Positions 1 through 15,447 of a stretch of 64,000 nt of DNA are shown here, in pieces. Source of the stretch: Pilaira anomala. Its lineage: Eukaryota; Mucoromycota; Mucoromycetes; Mucorales; Mucoraceae. Under the pieces are notes generated by a model. The model did not search any database, was not told the DNA's origin, and was given only the letters and a program-made list of their open reading frames with translations. Every line of letters begins with the position of its first letter. Position 1 is the first letter of the stretch. A program made the position numbers and the translations under genes. The stretch lies in assembly GCA_025716855.1 (NCBI GenBank), contig JAIXMQ010000085.1:1-64000 (forward strand). The letters are read 5' to 3'.

Positions 1-1289
1 GTTTGAATTTCTACACATATAAAAAGGATAAAGCTTATTAAAAATACAGAAATGATATCAACACATGATATATATGTGTATATATAAAAATAAATTACCT
101 GGCTCGAACACGAAGATTAAATATCAACTGTTTCTGAGTACCTAGCACATTACTTACTGAAGTGACTTCCACAGATTTTAATGGACTAGCCAAAACAATA
201 AAAAAGATGCAAGTGAATAAAATAACGGATACGCTAATACAAGTGATAATTTGACACCAACAAGATTTTTTCCTGCTTCGAAGTAGTTTTCTTTTGGATC
301 CTGATGAGGATGAATAGTACAAGAGAGGCGAGTTCTCTTCATCTTCCTCGCCGCTAGATGAATAACGAAAGTGAGGTGATTGAAAATTAGGTGAGTTGGG
401 CCTTCGCTTTTCAAACTTGGAAGACATAGATTCCAAGTAAAATGATTTTACACCTCTCGCAGGTAATTCGGAGACAGTAGAACGTAGGCCGGGACGACGG
501 TACTTTTGGTGATGATGTTCCGAAAAGTAACTGTTGCCTTCATCATGAACTATAAAATCCACGTTTTTTTTTTTTTGTTTAATTAAATGTAATTTATCTA
601 TATATGATTGAAATATACGCAATGTTGTGTGATGTATATACCTGACGTTTCAAATGTAGGAATGATAGGCGGTGATAACAATGTTGGGTATAGGTTATTA
701 TAGTCTGTGTTATTATAAACATATCCGTCATCAAGCGAATCTGTGTAATTTTCGAAAAACTATATTAGAAAAAAAAAAAAGGTGACACAGAATCCTCTTC
801 TCCTTTACCATCAACATCTAGAACAGCTTCGCTTAGATTCCTTGCAAAAATTTCTGTCGGAGTCGATTGTAGTTTCATTTTAACATTCCTTTTTTTTCTG
901 AGAGTACTGGTCGATTTGCTTGAATTTATACTTCTTGCATCGCTCTAGATTTTTTTTTTGAAACAAATTAATAAAGTAAGAAAAAAATAAGAATGTTAAC
1001 TAAAATAACAAACCTGCGATCCGCTCTTTCTGCAATTTGTAATACTATTATTTTCTGGAAGAAAGATAACGGGCTCAATAGTTATTCTGGAATTTTTAGA
1101 GAGTAACATTGTGTTTTCAAGTCTTTCAAGTGTGGGAAATCTTGAGGCATCCGAGCTACGAATTTGATGCAATTTGGGTCGACTGACTGATAGTGAGTTA
1201 TTTTTTGGAGCAGGCTTAGTTGAAGTGCGAGCATCTCCATTAAAGGTTGAATCGGAATGTTCTTGCTCAGGTACAATATTGGCTGTCAT
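1..1289 (-). CDS. Vac7/Tag1-like vacuolar membrane protein (3' end outside window)
   Basis: Multi-exon gene. Exon 1 starts at the ATG at 1289 and runs to about 1014; further exons lie near 944-840, 745-645 and 560-100; a donor after 'LRVRAR' at about 99 sends it past the window start. Exon 2 encodes TPTEIFARNLSEAVLDV, the conserved short motif of Vac7/Tag1 proteins. The 560-100 exon carries one transmembrane helix (IITCISVSVILFTCIFFIVL) followed by SVEVTSVSNVLGTQKQLIFN, the start of a LEA2-like lumenal domain. In yeast Vac7 activates Fab1 lipid kinase at the vacuole, and Tag1 acts in ending autophagy. The N-terminal part is Ser/Lys-rich and predicted cytosolic. The exon 2/3 boundary is uncertain: the most obvious intron would be only about 29 nt, so a donor in 'gatggtaaag' is the alternative. 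Whether it is Vac7 or Tag1 cannot be decided. Confidence 0.7.
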
Positions 1290-1494
1290 ATAAATTTTTT
1301 AAAATACAAGTGTAAGGAAATTGTAGAAGAAAGCTTTTTATTTGTAAGAGAAAAGGAAAGAAAAAAAAAATAAAAACAAAAAAGAGCGAGCTTTTTAAAC
1401 TAATTACTGCATTAATACATTATAAAGTAAGAAAATAGATACATTATGAGATTTGTTTTATTTATTTTATTTTACTGTACTACATGTGACCTTA

Positions 1495-2254
1495 TTAGAG
1501 CATTGATTTGGTTCCTGTTGTTGGAGACCAGTGACGTACAGATGTAACTTTTATAACTAGTAACACAAAGTTTTCAAACGCTTCTTCTAGCAGATCTTGT
1601 ACCTGATTGTTTCTAAACCAACCATCCTCTGGATTCATCTCAGGAATATCAAGTGGATGCTTCTTTTCACTCGTCATCTGTTTTCTCATGTCTGGTCCAA
1701 ATTGATAAAAATGGCGTAGTCTTTCCGCTTGCCAGTTAAACTTGTTTGTTGTGGTTGAAGCTGACTTCTCCTGCTGTAAAAACATTTCTAATGCTAGACT
1801 TTTATGGTTATATTCACCATCTGTTTCTACTCGTTTGAAATGACCATTCAAATGTTCCAATTGCTTGCTGTCATGATTCTTCCCAATAATGTCCACTGTA
1901 CCCCCAAGGCGATACTGTTCCATCGTACCATTCATATACCTATGAATAATAGTAAACAGACGTGTTATGTCTCCTTTCTCCTAAATTTATTTACCAATTC
2001 ACTTCTACATTGGCATTTTGCTCCAACTCTTTTACTTTATCCGAACGTTTGTCAGTAATGACAACTAACAAATCACTGCTCCAGCCTGTATTATCAGTAT
2101 GATGTTCACCGGCAAAATCTCTCATAACGACAGTTCTAACTGCAGGAAAATTTCCTGCTTTTACAGTAGCCAGTGAAGCATAAGTTGCAGATAGCCCTGT
2201 CTTTTCAATATTTTCTTTTAAAGAAGATTGCAATTGTCTTTTCCAAACCGACAT
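1495..2254 (-). CDS. Pyridoxamine-phosphate-oxidase-like FMN-binding protein (Alr4036 family)
   Basis: Two exons (2254-1995 and 1939-1495) around a 55-nt intron join in frame to about 234 aa. The N-terminal WKRQLQSSLKENIEKTG, the strand FPAVRTVVMRDF, the SDLLVVITDKRSDKVKEL segment and EVNWYMNGTMEQYRLGG across the splice match the Alr4036-type FMN-binding split-barrel domain (Pfam Pyridox_oxase_2). The C-terminal NFVLLVIKVTSVRHWS fits the last strand of that fold. Members are flavin-binding proteins related to PNPO (vitamin B6 pathway), but the substrate is generally unproven, so no PNPO activity is claimed. The start lies 108 bp from the septin stop, same strand. Confidence 0.8.
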
Positions 2255-2362
2255 TACAATAGAGATTTAAGAAAAGAGAAAAAAAAAGTTTATTTCCGAA
2301 TATATTAAGATTAAGTAATTGTAAATAAAATAAGAGTGAGCGACGCCAGGTCCTGTATTTGT

Positions 2363-3010
2363 TTATCTTCTCATGGTACCGTTACGACCGTGATGATATA
2401 AGTTATCTAATTCAGATTCCAATGATTTGATATGAGCATGTTGAGCTTCCAGATCTTTATTTAATCGATCTCTCTCTTTAATAAGTTGTTGTTCCCAATC
2501 ACGGAATCTCGTTTCTTCGTTTCTAACCTTTTCAGTAAAGGATTTACGAAGTTCTTCTTCCTTCTCACGAAGCTTTGGGTTCTCCGACTTTTTCATCCTA
2601 TTAAAAAAATAAAATAAAATCAATTCAGTGTTATATCGACTTTTTTTTTTCTTTTTTTTTCTTACTTTGGTTCTCCAAATTTACGGTTTGCCATTTGTTG
2701 TTGACGATAAGATTCGTAATGAATTTCTTCTGTACTTGCAATCAAGTCAATCATATGCGTACGAATAAGCAAGTTGCGAAGTTTCTTGAAATCGCAATGA
2801 GTATCATTTTCAACTTCAGCAACACCCCAAGTGTATTCACGACCCCTTACTTGTCTACCATCGCTAGTTTGAACAATTTCAGTGGAACCAATGACAGAAT
2901 AGGGTGAAGCATCAGCTATACTTTGGTTACGAATTGTAGTTTCTTCATCATCACTATCTACAGCGCATGCATAAACGTTGATATTATGATGTTGAATAAC
3001 CTCACGAATC

Positions 3011-3047
<37 letters not shown>

Positions 3048-3875
3048 AATTGAGTACAACAGGTGCCCTACAAGATATTTGAATTCCACTTACGTTTTCT
3101 TTGAACTTGGCTAAATCCTTGGGTGCCAACGTATCTGCTTTTGCAATAACTGGTATCAAATTCACTCTAGACCCAAGACGTTTCATAGTTTCAATGTCTA
3201 ATGGCTTTAAACTAATTTTTGTTTTTTATATAAGAAAAAATAGAAAAAAAAACCAGTTTTTTTTTTTTTTTTTTTTTTTTTTTGGTGTACCTGTGTCCAG
3301 TTGGCCGAATAAAGTAAAGACAAGCATGTACACGCATATCAATCTTTCCTTGACGAGTGGGTTGTTGTTCTTGTCTCATATAACTTTCATGTTGGTCATC
3401 AATAAATTCAATAATAGGTACCCAGCTCTCTCGATTGTTCACATAATCACCAAAACCAGGTGTATCTACCACTGATAACTTTACTCGAAACAATTTCTCT
3501 TCCAATTCTATCGTAACAATAATAAGGTGGTAAGTCCTGGAAAAGGTATGTAGTTATTAATATTTTCTTTACCTGCTTTAGTTATTTCGATTTCAACAGT
3601 TTTATCCAATTGTTTATTATGTCTTTTCTCGGGCGATTTGAAGTTTTTGATAGTAGTAGCAAACAACGTATTGACAAATGTGGTTTTACCTAAACCAGAC
3701 TCGCCTATTTTAAAAATAAATATAAATGTTTAGTCATATGTTGTACGATAGAAGGAGAAGATGAGCTTTCTACATTACCACACACCATGAGGGTATAGTG
3801 AGCACCCCTCTTGGATATAATTTTATGCCTTTGGTTTGGCAAATGAGCTATACCTACACCGTCAGAAGAAGCCAT
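2363..3875 (-). CDS. CDC12: Septin, Cdc12 type
   Basis: Six exons from the ATG at 3875 to the stop at 2363 give about 383 aa, normal for a septin. The P-loop GESGLGKTT is split by an intron after its first Gly. G3 is DTPGFG in VVDTPGFGDYVNNRESWVP, G4 is AKAD in VIAKADTL, and the septin unique element is GREYTWGVAEVENDTHCDF. The last exon is a coiled coil (LREKEEELRKSFTEKVRNEE) with the ERDRLNKDLE segment of Cdc12-type septins. Septins form GTP-binding heteromeric filaments at septation and branching sites. A 27-nt poly(T) run (3257-3283; sense poly(A), just after a donor) and a 32-nt poly(A) run (3014-3045; sense poly(T), just before an acceptor) sit in two introns. Assignment to the Cdc12 group rests on remembered family sequence. 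Confidence 0.88.
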
Positions 3876-3976
3876 TTTTATTTTTTTAAAATTAGTAACA
3901 AAAGAAAAAAAGAAAAATAATGGAACAAACTTTTTTTTTTATTTTTTTATTTTTTAGTTTTGATGCAAAAGCAAAC

Positions 3977-6597
<2,621 letters not shown>

Positions 6598-7120
6598 CCT
6601 CTTACTTTTTTTTTTTTTTTTTTTTTGTTTGAAAAAAGAAGTATATTCAATACAAAATGAAAAAGAAAGAAAAGAGAGATAAAAAAAAAAAGGTCAAGTA
6701 TGAAATATGGAAGAAAAAAAAAATCAAGAAAGGGGCAGGGCTTGTTATGCATAAAAAAAATTTTTTTTAGACAATGTGTGTGTGTTTGCGTGTGCGTGTT
6801 GCGTACGTGCGTGTAGATTATGAATTTATTTTTTATTTTATAACCCTCGGACATACCATCAAGTCGGGTATTTTGCTTAATTGTTTGTTTATTACTCTAA
6901 AGTAGTCTCTCTTTTTTATTTTTTCATGGTACTACTTACGTCAGGACTATTAATTATGTGTCCGCTTCTGACAAGTTTATTTTTACATGTAAAAGAACAA
7001 AATTAGAAATTGATGCAACACCAAGTGGCATTCACTTTTATGATACGTTGACATGTGTGAAAGTCAAAAAATTATTTGGCTTGAATCGCCGAAAAAATTT
7101 TATTTTGCTATGAGTTTATG

Positions 7121-7127
7121 TGAGTCA
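7121..7127. promoter_or_regulatory. TGAGTCA, Gcn4/Cpc1-type bZIP site
   Basis: A perfect 7-bp TGAGTCA lies 168 bp upstream of the DAHP synthase ATG. In fungi this is the consensus for Gcn4/CpcA, the general amino-acid control activator, and shikimate-pathway genes are classic targets. Binding here is inferred. The rest of the 6598-7294 spacer is AT-rich with homopolymer runs and shows nothing else I recognise. Confidence 0.6.
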
Positions 7128-7294
7128 TTAGTAAACTAATAAAAAAATAAAAAAATATATTATAAAAGCGTAATTACTTTGGACTGCTTTGTTTGCTTCA
7201 TCAGAAAAAAAAAAAAAAAAAGATAAATATCTACTTTTTTTTTTATTCAGCTTGCTTTTTTTTTTCTACTTTTCCATACTTCATAAAATATAAA

Positions 7295-8586
<1,292 letters not shown>

Positions 8587-9650
8587 AGCTTTTATAATTT
8601 CATGAATTATAATTCTTTTAAAAAAAATCTCTAAGCATACACATTACACACCCTTCCTTGTAGTTATATTCAGCATCCGTTCTTCTTATATATAAATCCG
8701 CCTCCATCATGATTTTTTCTTCGAAACTTCTCCCTAAAAAAAAAGTAGAATATCTAGACAATTTTTAATAATAATAAAAAAAAAAACCTTATTCTCTCTA
8801 AATCGACGAATATTATTATTTTTTTAACATTTACAGTAAGCTGAGGTAAAACACTAGTACTAGCTTTTTTTTTTTGTTCCCTGAGATCCTCCTTTCTCTC
8901 TATTTACATAGGATGAATATGCACATAAAACAGACCCCTGACTCAAAACTACAGAAAATATATATATAGAAACATAAACATCATCTAGTTTATATTTAAA
9001 TCTCAATGAAGCTTATTTGTTGGACTTAATTTACATAAAATGGGATTTTTTTGTATCTAAACTTTAAATGTGATCGGTACAGACAAAACTTTATTTTTTT
9101 TTCTGCCTCTTACAAAGCTTTCTATAAATACTACTTGAAGGTTGCATAAATTATTACCATTTTCAATTTCTTGAGCGTTAGTTAACATTGGATGTTCAAC
9201 CTTCCGAGCTTCTTGGTTATATCATAAACATGCATTATTGTAAAAAAGAAAAAAGGTCCGAGGAACGATCGATTATTTTAATAATCTATTCTGAAACTTT
9301 CCTTTTCAATTCGTATGTTATAATTGTCACACATATGTCTTTAATTAACAACATTACGTTTATAGTTGCGTGTAAGCATCATCTGTACATTTTACGCATT
9401 TCAGTCGGGTATAAAAACATCTTACTAAGCTTCCAAAATCTAGTAAAAAGCGTAGTCAAATAATCTAGACATGACATGCACTCAGCAAAAGAGTCTCGTA
9501 GTTGCCGAAGCAGGTACACCAGTAACAGTTTTGTGAGTGTTATCGGAAAGACTTGCTACATTTCGAATACATATACACATAAAAACAAGCTCGGGATTGG
9601 GAGTACGATATTTTTATAGCATCATATATTATGTAATAGAGATCAAACAC

Positions 9651-9691
<41 letters not shown>

Positions 9692-9825
9692 GAAATAAAA
9701 ACAAGAGATTTTTGATAGTATTAATGTGTATGTGGGGGTATTTTATTCTAAGTTGATGTTTTTGTTTTTACAAGTGTTGGATAATATAGTAAATTATATA
9801 CAATGATGATAATAATGACTCTTTT
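8587..9825. other. Intergenic spacer between DAHP synthase and the RUS-family gene
   Basis: No convincing gene. It is the shared 3' side of two convergent genes, AT-rich, with an (AT)n run at about 9655-9684. A 91-codon frame at 9188-9463 has no recognisable domain and a biased composition; I do not call it a gene. Confidence 0.6.
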
Positions 9826-11058
9826 CTAATTGATGATTTGAGGTTCATCGCTTTCTTTTTCGTGATCTTTCCAAACTAAACGCATACCACTATATTATAA
9901 TTATATGATGAGATACTAATACTTCAAATAACAATTTTTTTTTTACCTATCATTCCAGTAAACAACATCACTTTGCCAATTATTTTGATCCAGCTTTGCA
10001 ACAAATTTAGGAAAATGTTCCTTTGTCCAGCCTAATGTATCTTCCAAAGTTTGAACATATCCTTCCCAATTATTTTCTTTTGTAATACCAGATTTTGTTA
10101 AACTATCATGGAACTTGAGTGAGTGTAAAATAGACTTGATTACATCATTAGACGTCGACTCTTGATGAAACAAAATCCACATTGTATTTTTATGAAAATT
10201 TAATAAATAATTTTCGTGTTGCATAAGGTTTACAGCGCCTTCTATTTCACCTGATGCACCAAACGCTTCCTCTGCACTGGGACCCATCCTAATTTTTACT
10301 GCAATACCTCCTTTTTTACCAGGTTTAATCCATTCACCAAATCCAATTTCCCGGTCCTTTAATTGATCATATACAGACACATTGCCTGTATCAATGAATT
10401 CTCGACTCAATAATGTTAATTTAGCTTGATTCAAAATTTCAAATTTAGCAGCATCCAACATCTTTTTTGTACTCCAAATGTTGATAGGTGAAAGTACGGC
10501 GAATACACAAAATAAGAATGTAGGTGAATGTGAAATAGTAATGAGTCCGACACCTGTCAACATACCCAGTAAATGTGCAGTGGACATTTGTGCATCATCT
10601 TTGGCAACTATATCTCCAATATTACCATTTGGCTAAAAAAAAAAAAAATATTTGTTAGACATTATCATTATGACAGTAAAAAAAAAAAAAAAAAAAAAAA
10701 AAGCTTACAGAGAAATGCTTTGTAAATGTCATATGGCTAGCAACCCAAATACTTTCATGAATTAATTCAAACATATTACCAGTGGCTGCCAATGGTAAGA
10801 ATAATTTTGGTGTAACAACAGATGTACATAATTGAAGGAATGATCCAACACTGGAAAAGATTTCGCAAACCTAAAAAAAAAAGGTTAGTACTTCTAATTT
10901 ATTTCTTTACTGTACTAATTTACTTACAAACTTCCATGTTTTAGGATGCGAGTCAAAAGAACTTGCATATCGTTTGATGAAAAACAGTTTACCAATTTCA
11001 CCAATTCCATCTTTTAACACCCTAAAATTCATCACTATTAATTCGATTTTTTTCGTTT

Positions 11059-11105
<47 letters not shown>

Positions 11106-11804
11106 ATTGAATTGCAACCGCACCACCCACAGACTCTGCTACGCCTAAACCTAATGTAGCCAGCATGGCTTGTGAACACAATACGCCAATCTACAGAAAG
11201 AATCAGTCAGTTCTCAAAAAATCTCAATTATAACTGACAAAAAAAAAAAAACCTACAGATGATCCAACATAAGTTTCTAAAAAGAGCCAAAGATGAAATT
11301 TTTTATAACAATCATGCACAGCTTCGGGATAACTAGTGAAAAAATAAATAAGTCAAATGATATCTGATGAAACGTATAACCTCTTTACCCAACTGGCAAG
11401 AACATTTCTCTCATATTTTGCTTTGCGGAATTTATAACACTGAATCCACCTTTTTTAGACTTTAATTGATACCATTCTTTCTTTTTATTCGGGTGACTAT
11501 CTTCCGCAGATTGATCCCATTCCCAAGAAAGAGGAGAAGATGTGACAGGTGAACCAATATAAGGTCTAGAAGCTGTAGATGATTTGGATTTACCAATACT
11601 TTGCAAACTTGTATAAATTCTCTTTCGTCCATAGACGAGTTCGGTCAAGATAGGACTACTGGTTTCGGTCGAGGAAAAGAAGCCAGGTTTAACACTTTCT
11701 TTGACGTTCGAGTGTACAAATCGTCTAGGCTTCGTTAATAGCTTAACCAAAACAATTCTGTTTCTAGAATGCTTTGGGATCGCATGCATACATTTGGAAA
11801 ACAT
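9826..11804 (-). CDS. RUS (Root UVB Sensitive)/DUF647 family protein
   Basis: Seven or eight exons from the ATG at 11804 to the TAG at 9826-9828. The N-terminus (MFSKCMHAIPKHSRN, basic, hydroxylated) looks like a mitochondrial targeting sequence. The DUF647 core runs across exons: GYPEAVHDCYKKFHLW, GVLCSQAMLATLGLGV, VGGAVAIQWVLKDGIGEIGK, LFLPLAATGNMFELI, TKHFSV, then KDDAQMSTAHLLGMLTGVGL and SPTFLFCVFAVLSPINIW. These match the conserved order of plant RUS1-6 and animal C16orf58/RUSF1. The biochemical role is unknown; plant RUS1/RUS2 link to UV-B and vitamin B6 responses. A 40-nt T run (11063-11102) is a poly(A) tract in the sense strand, directly after a splice donor. Confidence 0.86.
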
Positions 11805-12093
11805 GATGTATTAACGATCTTTAAACAAGAAATAGACGAAAAGAAACTTCAAAAAAAAAAAGAAAAAAAAGAAAGGGGTCACCCTTGTGTCCAAAACCGT
11901 CACTATTTTGAAAATCTTAGTTTAGAATAATTCGGTTCCTGCCCTGAAAATCTGTTCTTTAGCACTATATTGTATGTGTACAAAAAAGTTACGCACAACA
12001 GGTTTTTTTTTCATTTGCCGACGAAAGACTCGGAGTGTTTTTTTAATGGAAACGCTATTATAGATGTGCGTAAAAAAAGTAAACATTTTATTA

Positions 12094-13344
12094 TTAAAGT
12101 AATATACGGTAAAGATCAGCTACTAAATAAAGGGAGCCACATAAAACGACTAAATCTTGTTCGCCACAAACGGAAGCAGCAGATTTTAAGGCTTCTTCTA
12201 AGTTTAAGCAAGCCACGTTTTTAGCTAAAGTTGCTTCTTTAGCAATTTCTGAAGGTTCTGTACTTTGAATCCAAGGCATACCAGCTGGCTGAGTAAAAGT
12301 GACAGCGAATACTATGTCATTTGGTTTAATGAGTTTTAACATCATATCACGAATATCTTTTCCTGCAGTAGATGCAATAATCCAAATGACACTTTTTAAC
12401 TGAAGACTATCAATGTAATTACGTAAAGCAAGAATGGCAGGTGAATTATGTGCGCCGTCTATTAAGATACGCTCTAAACCATATTTTGATAAAATTGCTG
12501 GGTTATCTATACTTGTAATCCATTCTAGTCTCCCAGGCCACTTTGTTTCTTGCATCCCTTTAGCTAATTGTTCTGGAGTCATTTCTATTAATTTTAGTCG
12601 ATATAACCAATCTAATGCTGTCACTGCTGTAGCTGAGTTCATTCTTTGATAATCTCCACAAAGTCGAATAGGGTATTTATAATGCACTTGATCAAAATCT
12701 AATTGACATAATTGAGGCGCAATAAAGTTCGAAGGTTGGACTAGCTGATAGGGCGATCCTATTTTTTTGGCATGGTTGACTAATGTATCCAATATTTTCT
12801 CGGAATCTTGTGGCGCGATGACAACAGGACATCCTGGCTTCATAATGCCTGCTTTAGCAGTCGCTATTTCTTCAATTGTATGACCGAGAATATGAGCGTG
12901 GTCCATACCAATAGCTGTAATAACTGTCATGGCAGGATTACGAATAGCATTAGTAGCATCCAATAAACCGCCTAATCCAACTTCTAACACTACGAAATCT
13001 AATTTAGCCTTGTCGAAAACATAAAAGGCTGCCCCTACTAGACATTCAAATGAAGAAGCACCAATGGCGCCTGTCTTATTTAACATTGATACATAATTAA
13101 AAGCTTCCTCGTAAAGATTTTGATCCACGGCTTGTCCATTAACGTTAATGCTGTCGCGAGGTTCTAATAAATGAGGTGAGTTGAATCGGCCTACAGTATA
13201 TCCGCAGATACGTAAAACAGAAGAAATATAAGCACAAACTGATCCTTTGCCATTGGTGCCTGCAACATGAACAATTTGTGTACGCTCATCAGGTCTATTT
13301 AAAGCTTCTAATAAGTTATGAATTCTTTCTAAACCAAAATTCAT
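12094..13344 (-). CDS. FOL3: Dihydrofolate synthase (folylpolyglutamate synthase family)
   Basis: One 416-aa open frame without introns. It joins glutamate to dihydropteroate to make dihydrofolate. Motifs are the ATP-binding HVAGTNGKGSVCAYI near residue 27, TVGRFNSPHL, VVLEVGLGGLLDATN, IGMDHAHILGHTIEEIA, KAGIMKPGCPVV and, in the C-terminal domain, ERILIDGAHNSPAILALRNY. Length and the short N-terminus MNFGLERIHNLLEAL match Fol3 rather than the longer mitochondrial Met7-type synthases. It is divergent from the primase gene across a 162-bp promoter. Confidence 0.93.
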   Translation of the reverse strand: MNFGLERIHNLLEALNRPDERTQIVHVAGTNGKGSVCAYISSVLRICGYTVGRFNSPHLLEPRDSINVNGQAVDQNLYEEAFNYVSMLNKTGAIGASSFECLVGAAFYVFDKAKLDFVVLEVGLGGLLDATNAIRNPAMTVITAIGMDHAHILGHTIEEIATAKAGIMKPGCPVVIAPQDSEKILDTLVNHAKKIGSPYQLVQPSNFIAPQLCQLDFDQVHYKYPIRLCGDYQRMNSATAVTALDWLYRLKLIEMTPEQLAKGMQETKWPGRLEWITSIDNPAILSKYGLERILIDGAHNSPAILALRNYIDSLQLKSVIWIIASTAGKDIRDMMLKLIKPNDIVFAVTFTQPAGMPWIQSTEPSEIAKEATLAKNVACLNLEEALKSAASVCGEQDLVVLCGSLYLVADLYRILL

Positions 13345-13429
13345 TTTGGAAATATTGTCTACTTATAAACATACACACATGAAGAAGAACTGTTTCATAA
13401 TATATTCATTTTTAAAGCGGAGTGCTGAT

Positions 13430-13435
13430 ACGCGT
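13430..13435. promoter_or_regulatory. ACGCGT, MluI cell-cycle box (MCB) candidate
   Basis: A perfect ACGCGT palindrome sits in the short divergent promoter, 72 bp upstream of the PRI1 ATG and 86 bp upstream of the FOL3 ATG. In yeasts MCB elements bind MBF (Mbp1/Swi6 or Res/Cdc10) and drive G1/S expression of DNA-synthesis genes including primase. Only one copy is present, so function is inferred. Confidence 0.5.
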
Positions 13436-13506
13436 GTTGTAAATGGTTGAAAACACGTCCTCCTGGTAACTTAAATTTTTTTTTATCCTTCCTTACTATT
13501 TTCACT

Positions 13507-15221
13507 ATGGCCGATTTAACAGAGAGAGGTAAATGCCATTACTTTTTTTTTTTTTGCTTGTTAAATAGGTATGCTAAGGAATTGTTGTAATTAGCCAACC
13601 AAGAGTTGGAACAAATGGATATGGAAAACTTTTTTAGCGATGAAGAAGAGTTTACACCTGTTCAAGAGGATCAGCAAATGACTGACGACTTTGCCAAAGT
13701 GAATATTGTTGCTGAAAATTCCGAGTAAGAGGACAAAAAAAAAAAAGAAAAAAAAAAAAAAAGAAAGAGAAGAAAGTACAAACTTATTTTTTTTTTATAG
13801 AACTTTTGATAGACAAAATCCAGTCTTTTTATATAGAATGTTTTATGAAAAGTTCTTTCCATACAAAATCTATTATCACTGGCTCAACTACGATACAACA
13901 CCTACAAAAAACTTTACTCATCGAGAATTCAGTTTTACATTACCTTCTGATATCTATGTTCGTTTCAAATCATTTGCTACTGGTGAATTATTAAAAAATG
14001 AGATCGAAAGATTACAACCTATCAAAATAGATATTGGTGCAGTCTATTCTGTCAAAGTAAGTAATCTTATTTGGACAATGACAACGATTTTTTTTTAACT
14101 TTGTTTTTTTTTTAAAAAAAAGCCCAAAGATAAAAAGACAGTTAGTGAAAAGGCATTTAAGCCTATCGAAAAAGAATTAGTGTTTGATATTGATATGACG
14201 GATTATGATGAAGTACGTACATGTTGTTCGGGTGGTGACATCTGTTTACTTTGCTGGGAATTTATGACAGTAGCCATCAAAATTGTTGATAAATCATTGA
14301 GAGAGGATTTTGGGTTCGAACATATTATGTGGGTATATTCTGGCCGTCGTGGTGTGCATTGTTGGGTGTGTGATCAAAGAGCACGTAAATTGGATAATGA
14401 GAGTAGAAAGGCTATTGTCAACTTTTTAGATATTATTAAAGGTGGTATGCAAATTAGTCGTAAAGTCAAATTACCTCACAATTTACATCCTTCACTCAGG
14501 TAAAGTGGCTTACATGTACAGATAGAAAGAAAAAGAAAAGAGAAAGGAACTGATATCTTGTTCATTAGTCGTTCATTTGAAACAGTAGAGGAACACTTTA
14601 AACCACTTTTAATAGAAAAGATGGGTATTTTAGATACAGAAGAAAGATGGAATAAAGTATTAGATATTATACCAGATATAGCAATGAAGGATAAATTAGT
14701 AGAAAAATGGAAAGGGAATCAAAAATATACAGCAGCTATGAAATGGGATATGTTAGTAAAAGAAGAAGAAAAGTCTGAAAAAAGAAAGAAGTACAAGGAT
14801 TACTTTTTAAGAGATATCATGTTTCAATATTGCTATCCACGCCTAGATGTTAAGGTATCTACAAGTATTGGTCATTTACTAAAGAGTCCATTTTGTGTAC
14901 ATCCCAAGACATTGAAGGTGTGCGTACCTATTAAGCCAGAAGAATGTGATCAATTTGATCCTACTACTGTACCCAATTTGGTTACATTAAGGCAAGAAGT
15001 TGCGCAGTTTGATAAAGAGAATATCGATTCAAAACTACCTGACTATAAAAAGACTTCACTTAAACCGTATATTGAATATTTTGATAAATTTGTAAAGGGT
15101 TTATTATCTGAAACTATTCAAAGCAAACGAGGTATGTTATTTTTTTTTTTTAATTGTTCCTTTTGAACCTATACTTATTATTTATTTTATAGATGCCGCT
15201 GAAATGTCTATGGAATTTTAA
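13507..15221 (+). CDS. PRI1: DNA primase small (catalytic) subunit
   Basis: Six exons: 13507-13528, from 13595, from about 13800, from about 14123, from about 14568, and a last short exon ending in EMSMEF and the stop at 15219-15221. About 440 aa. It makes the RNA primer in the Pol alpha-primase complex. Motifs are [35 protein letters not shown], the catalytic acidic pair in [11 protein letters not shown], zinc-site cysteines in [15 protein letters not shown], and [16 protein letters not shown], the hallmark [10 protein letters not shown] of eukaryotic primases. Later, [23 protein letters not shown] matches the conserved C-terminal segment. The first intron acceptor is ttag at 13591-13594, giving ANQELEQMD; an alternative at the nearby aatag is less likely. 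Confidence 0.93.
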
Positions 15222-15447
15222 ACTATTGAACAAAGAAAAAATAAACTAATAAATTATTATGTAATTGTGAAATGGAATTAAAGAATTTTTGGCTATTAAG
15301 GAACAACAGTAAACATTTTACATGAAATTTTTAGTATCGTTCTACGAAAACATAAAAAGAAATATATGTAATGGTTCATAAGCTTTTTTAAAAAGAAAAT
15401 TAATAAGACGCGATGCAAGTGTTTGTTATCATTATTTAATAATAAAA

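Noticed and set aside
9188..9463. 91-codon plus-strand frame in the 8.6-9.8 kb spacer
   Set aside because: No domain, biased composition, no supporting exons or promoter; likely chance.
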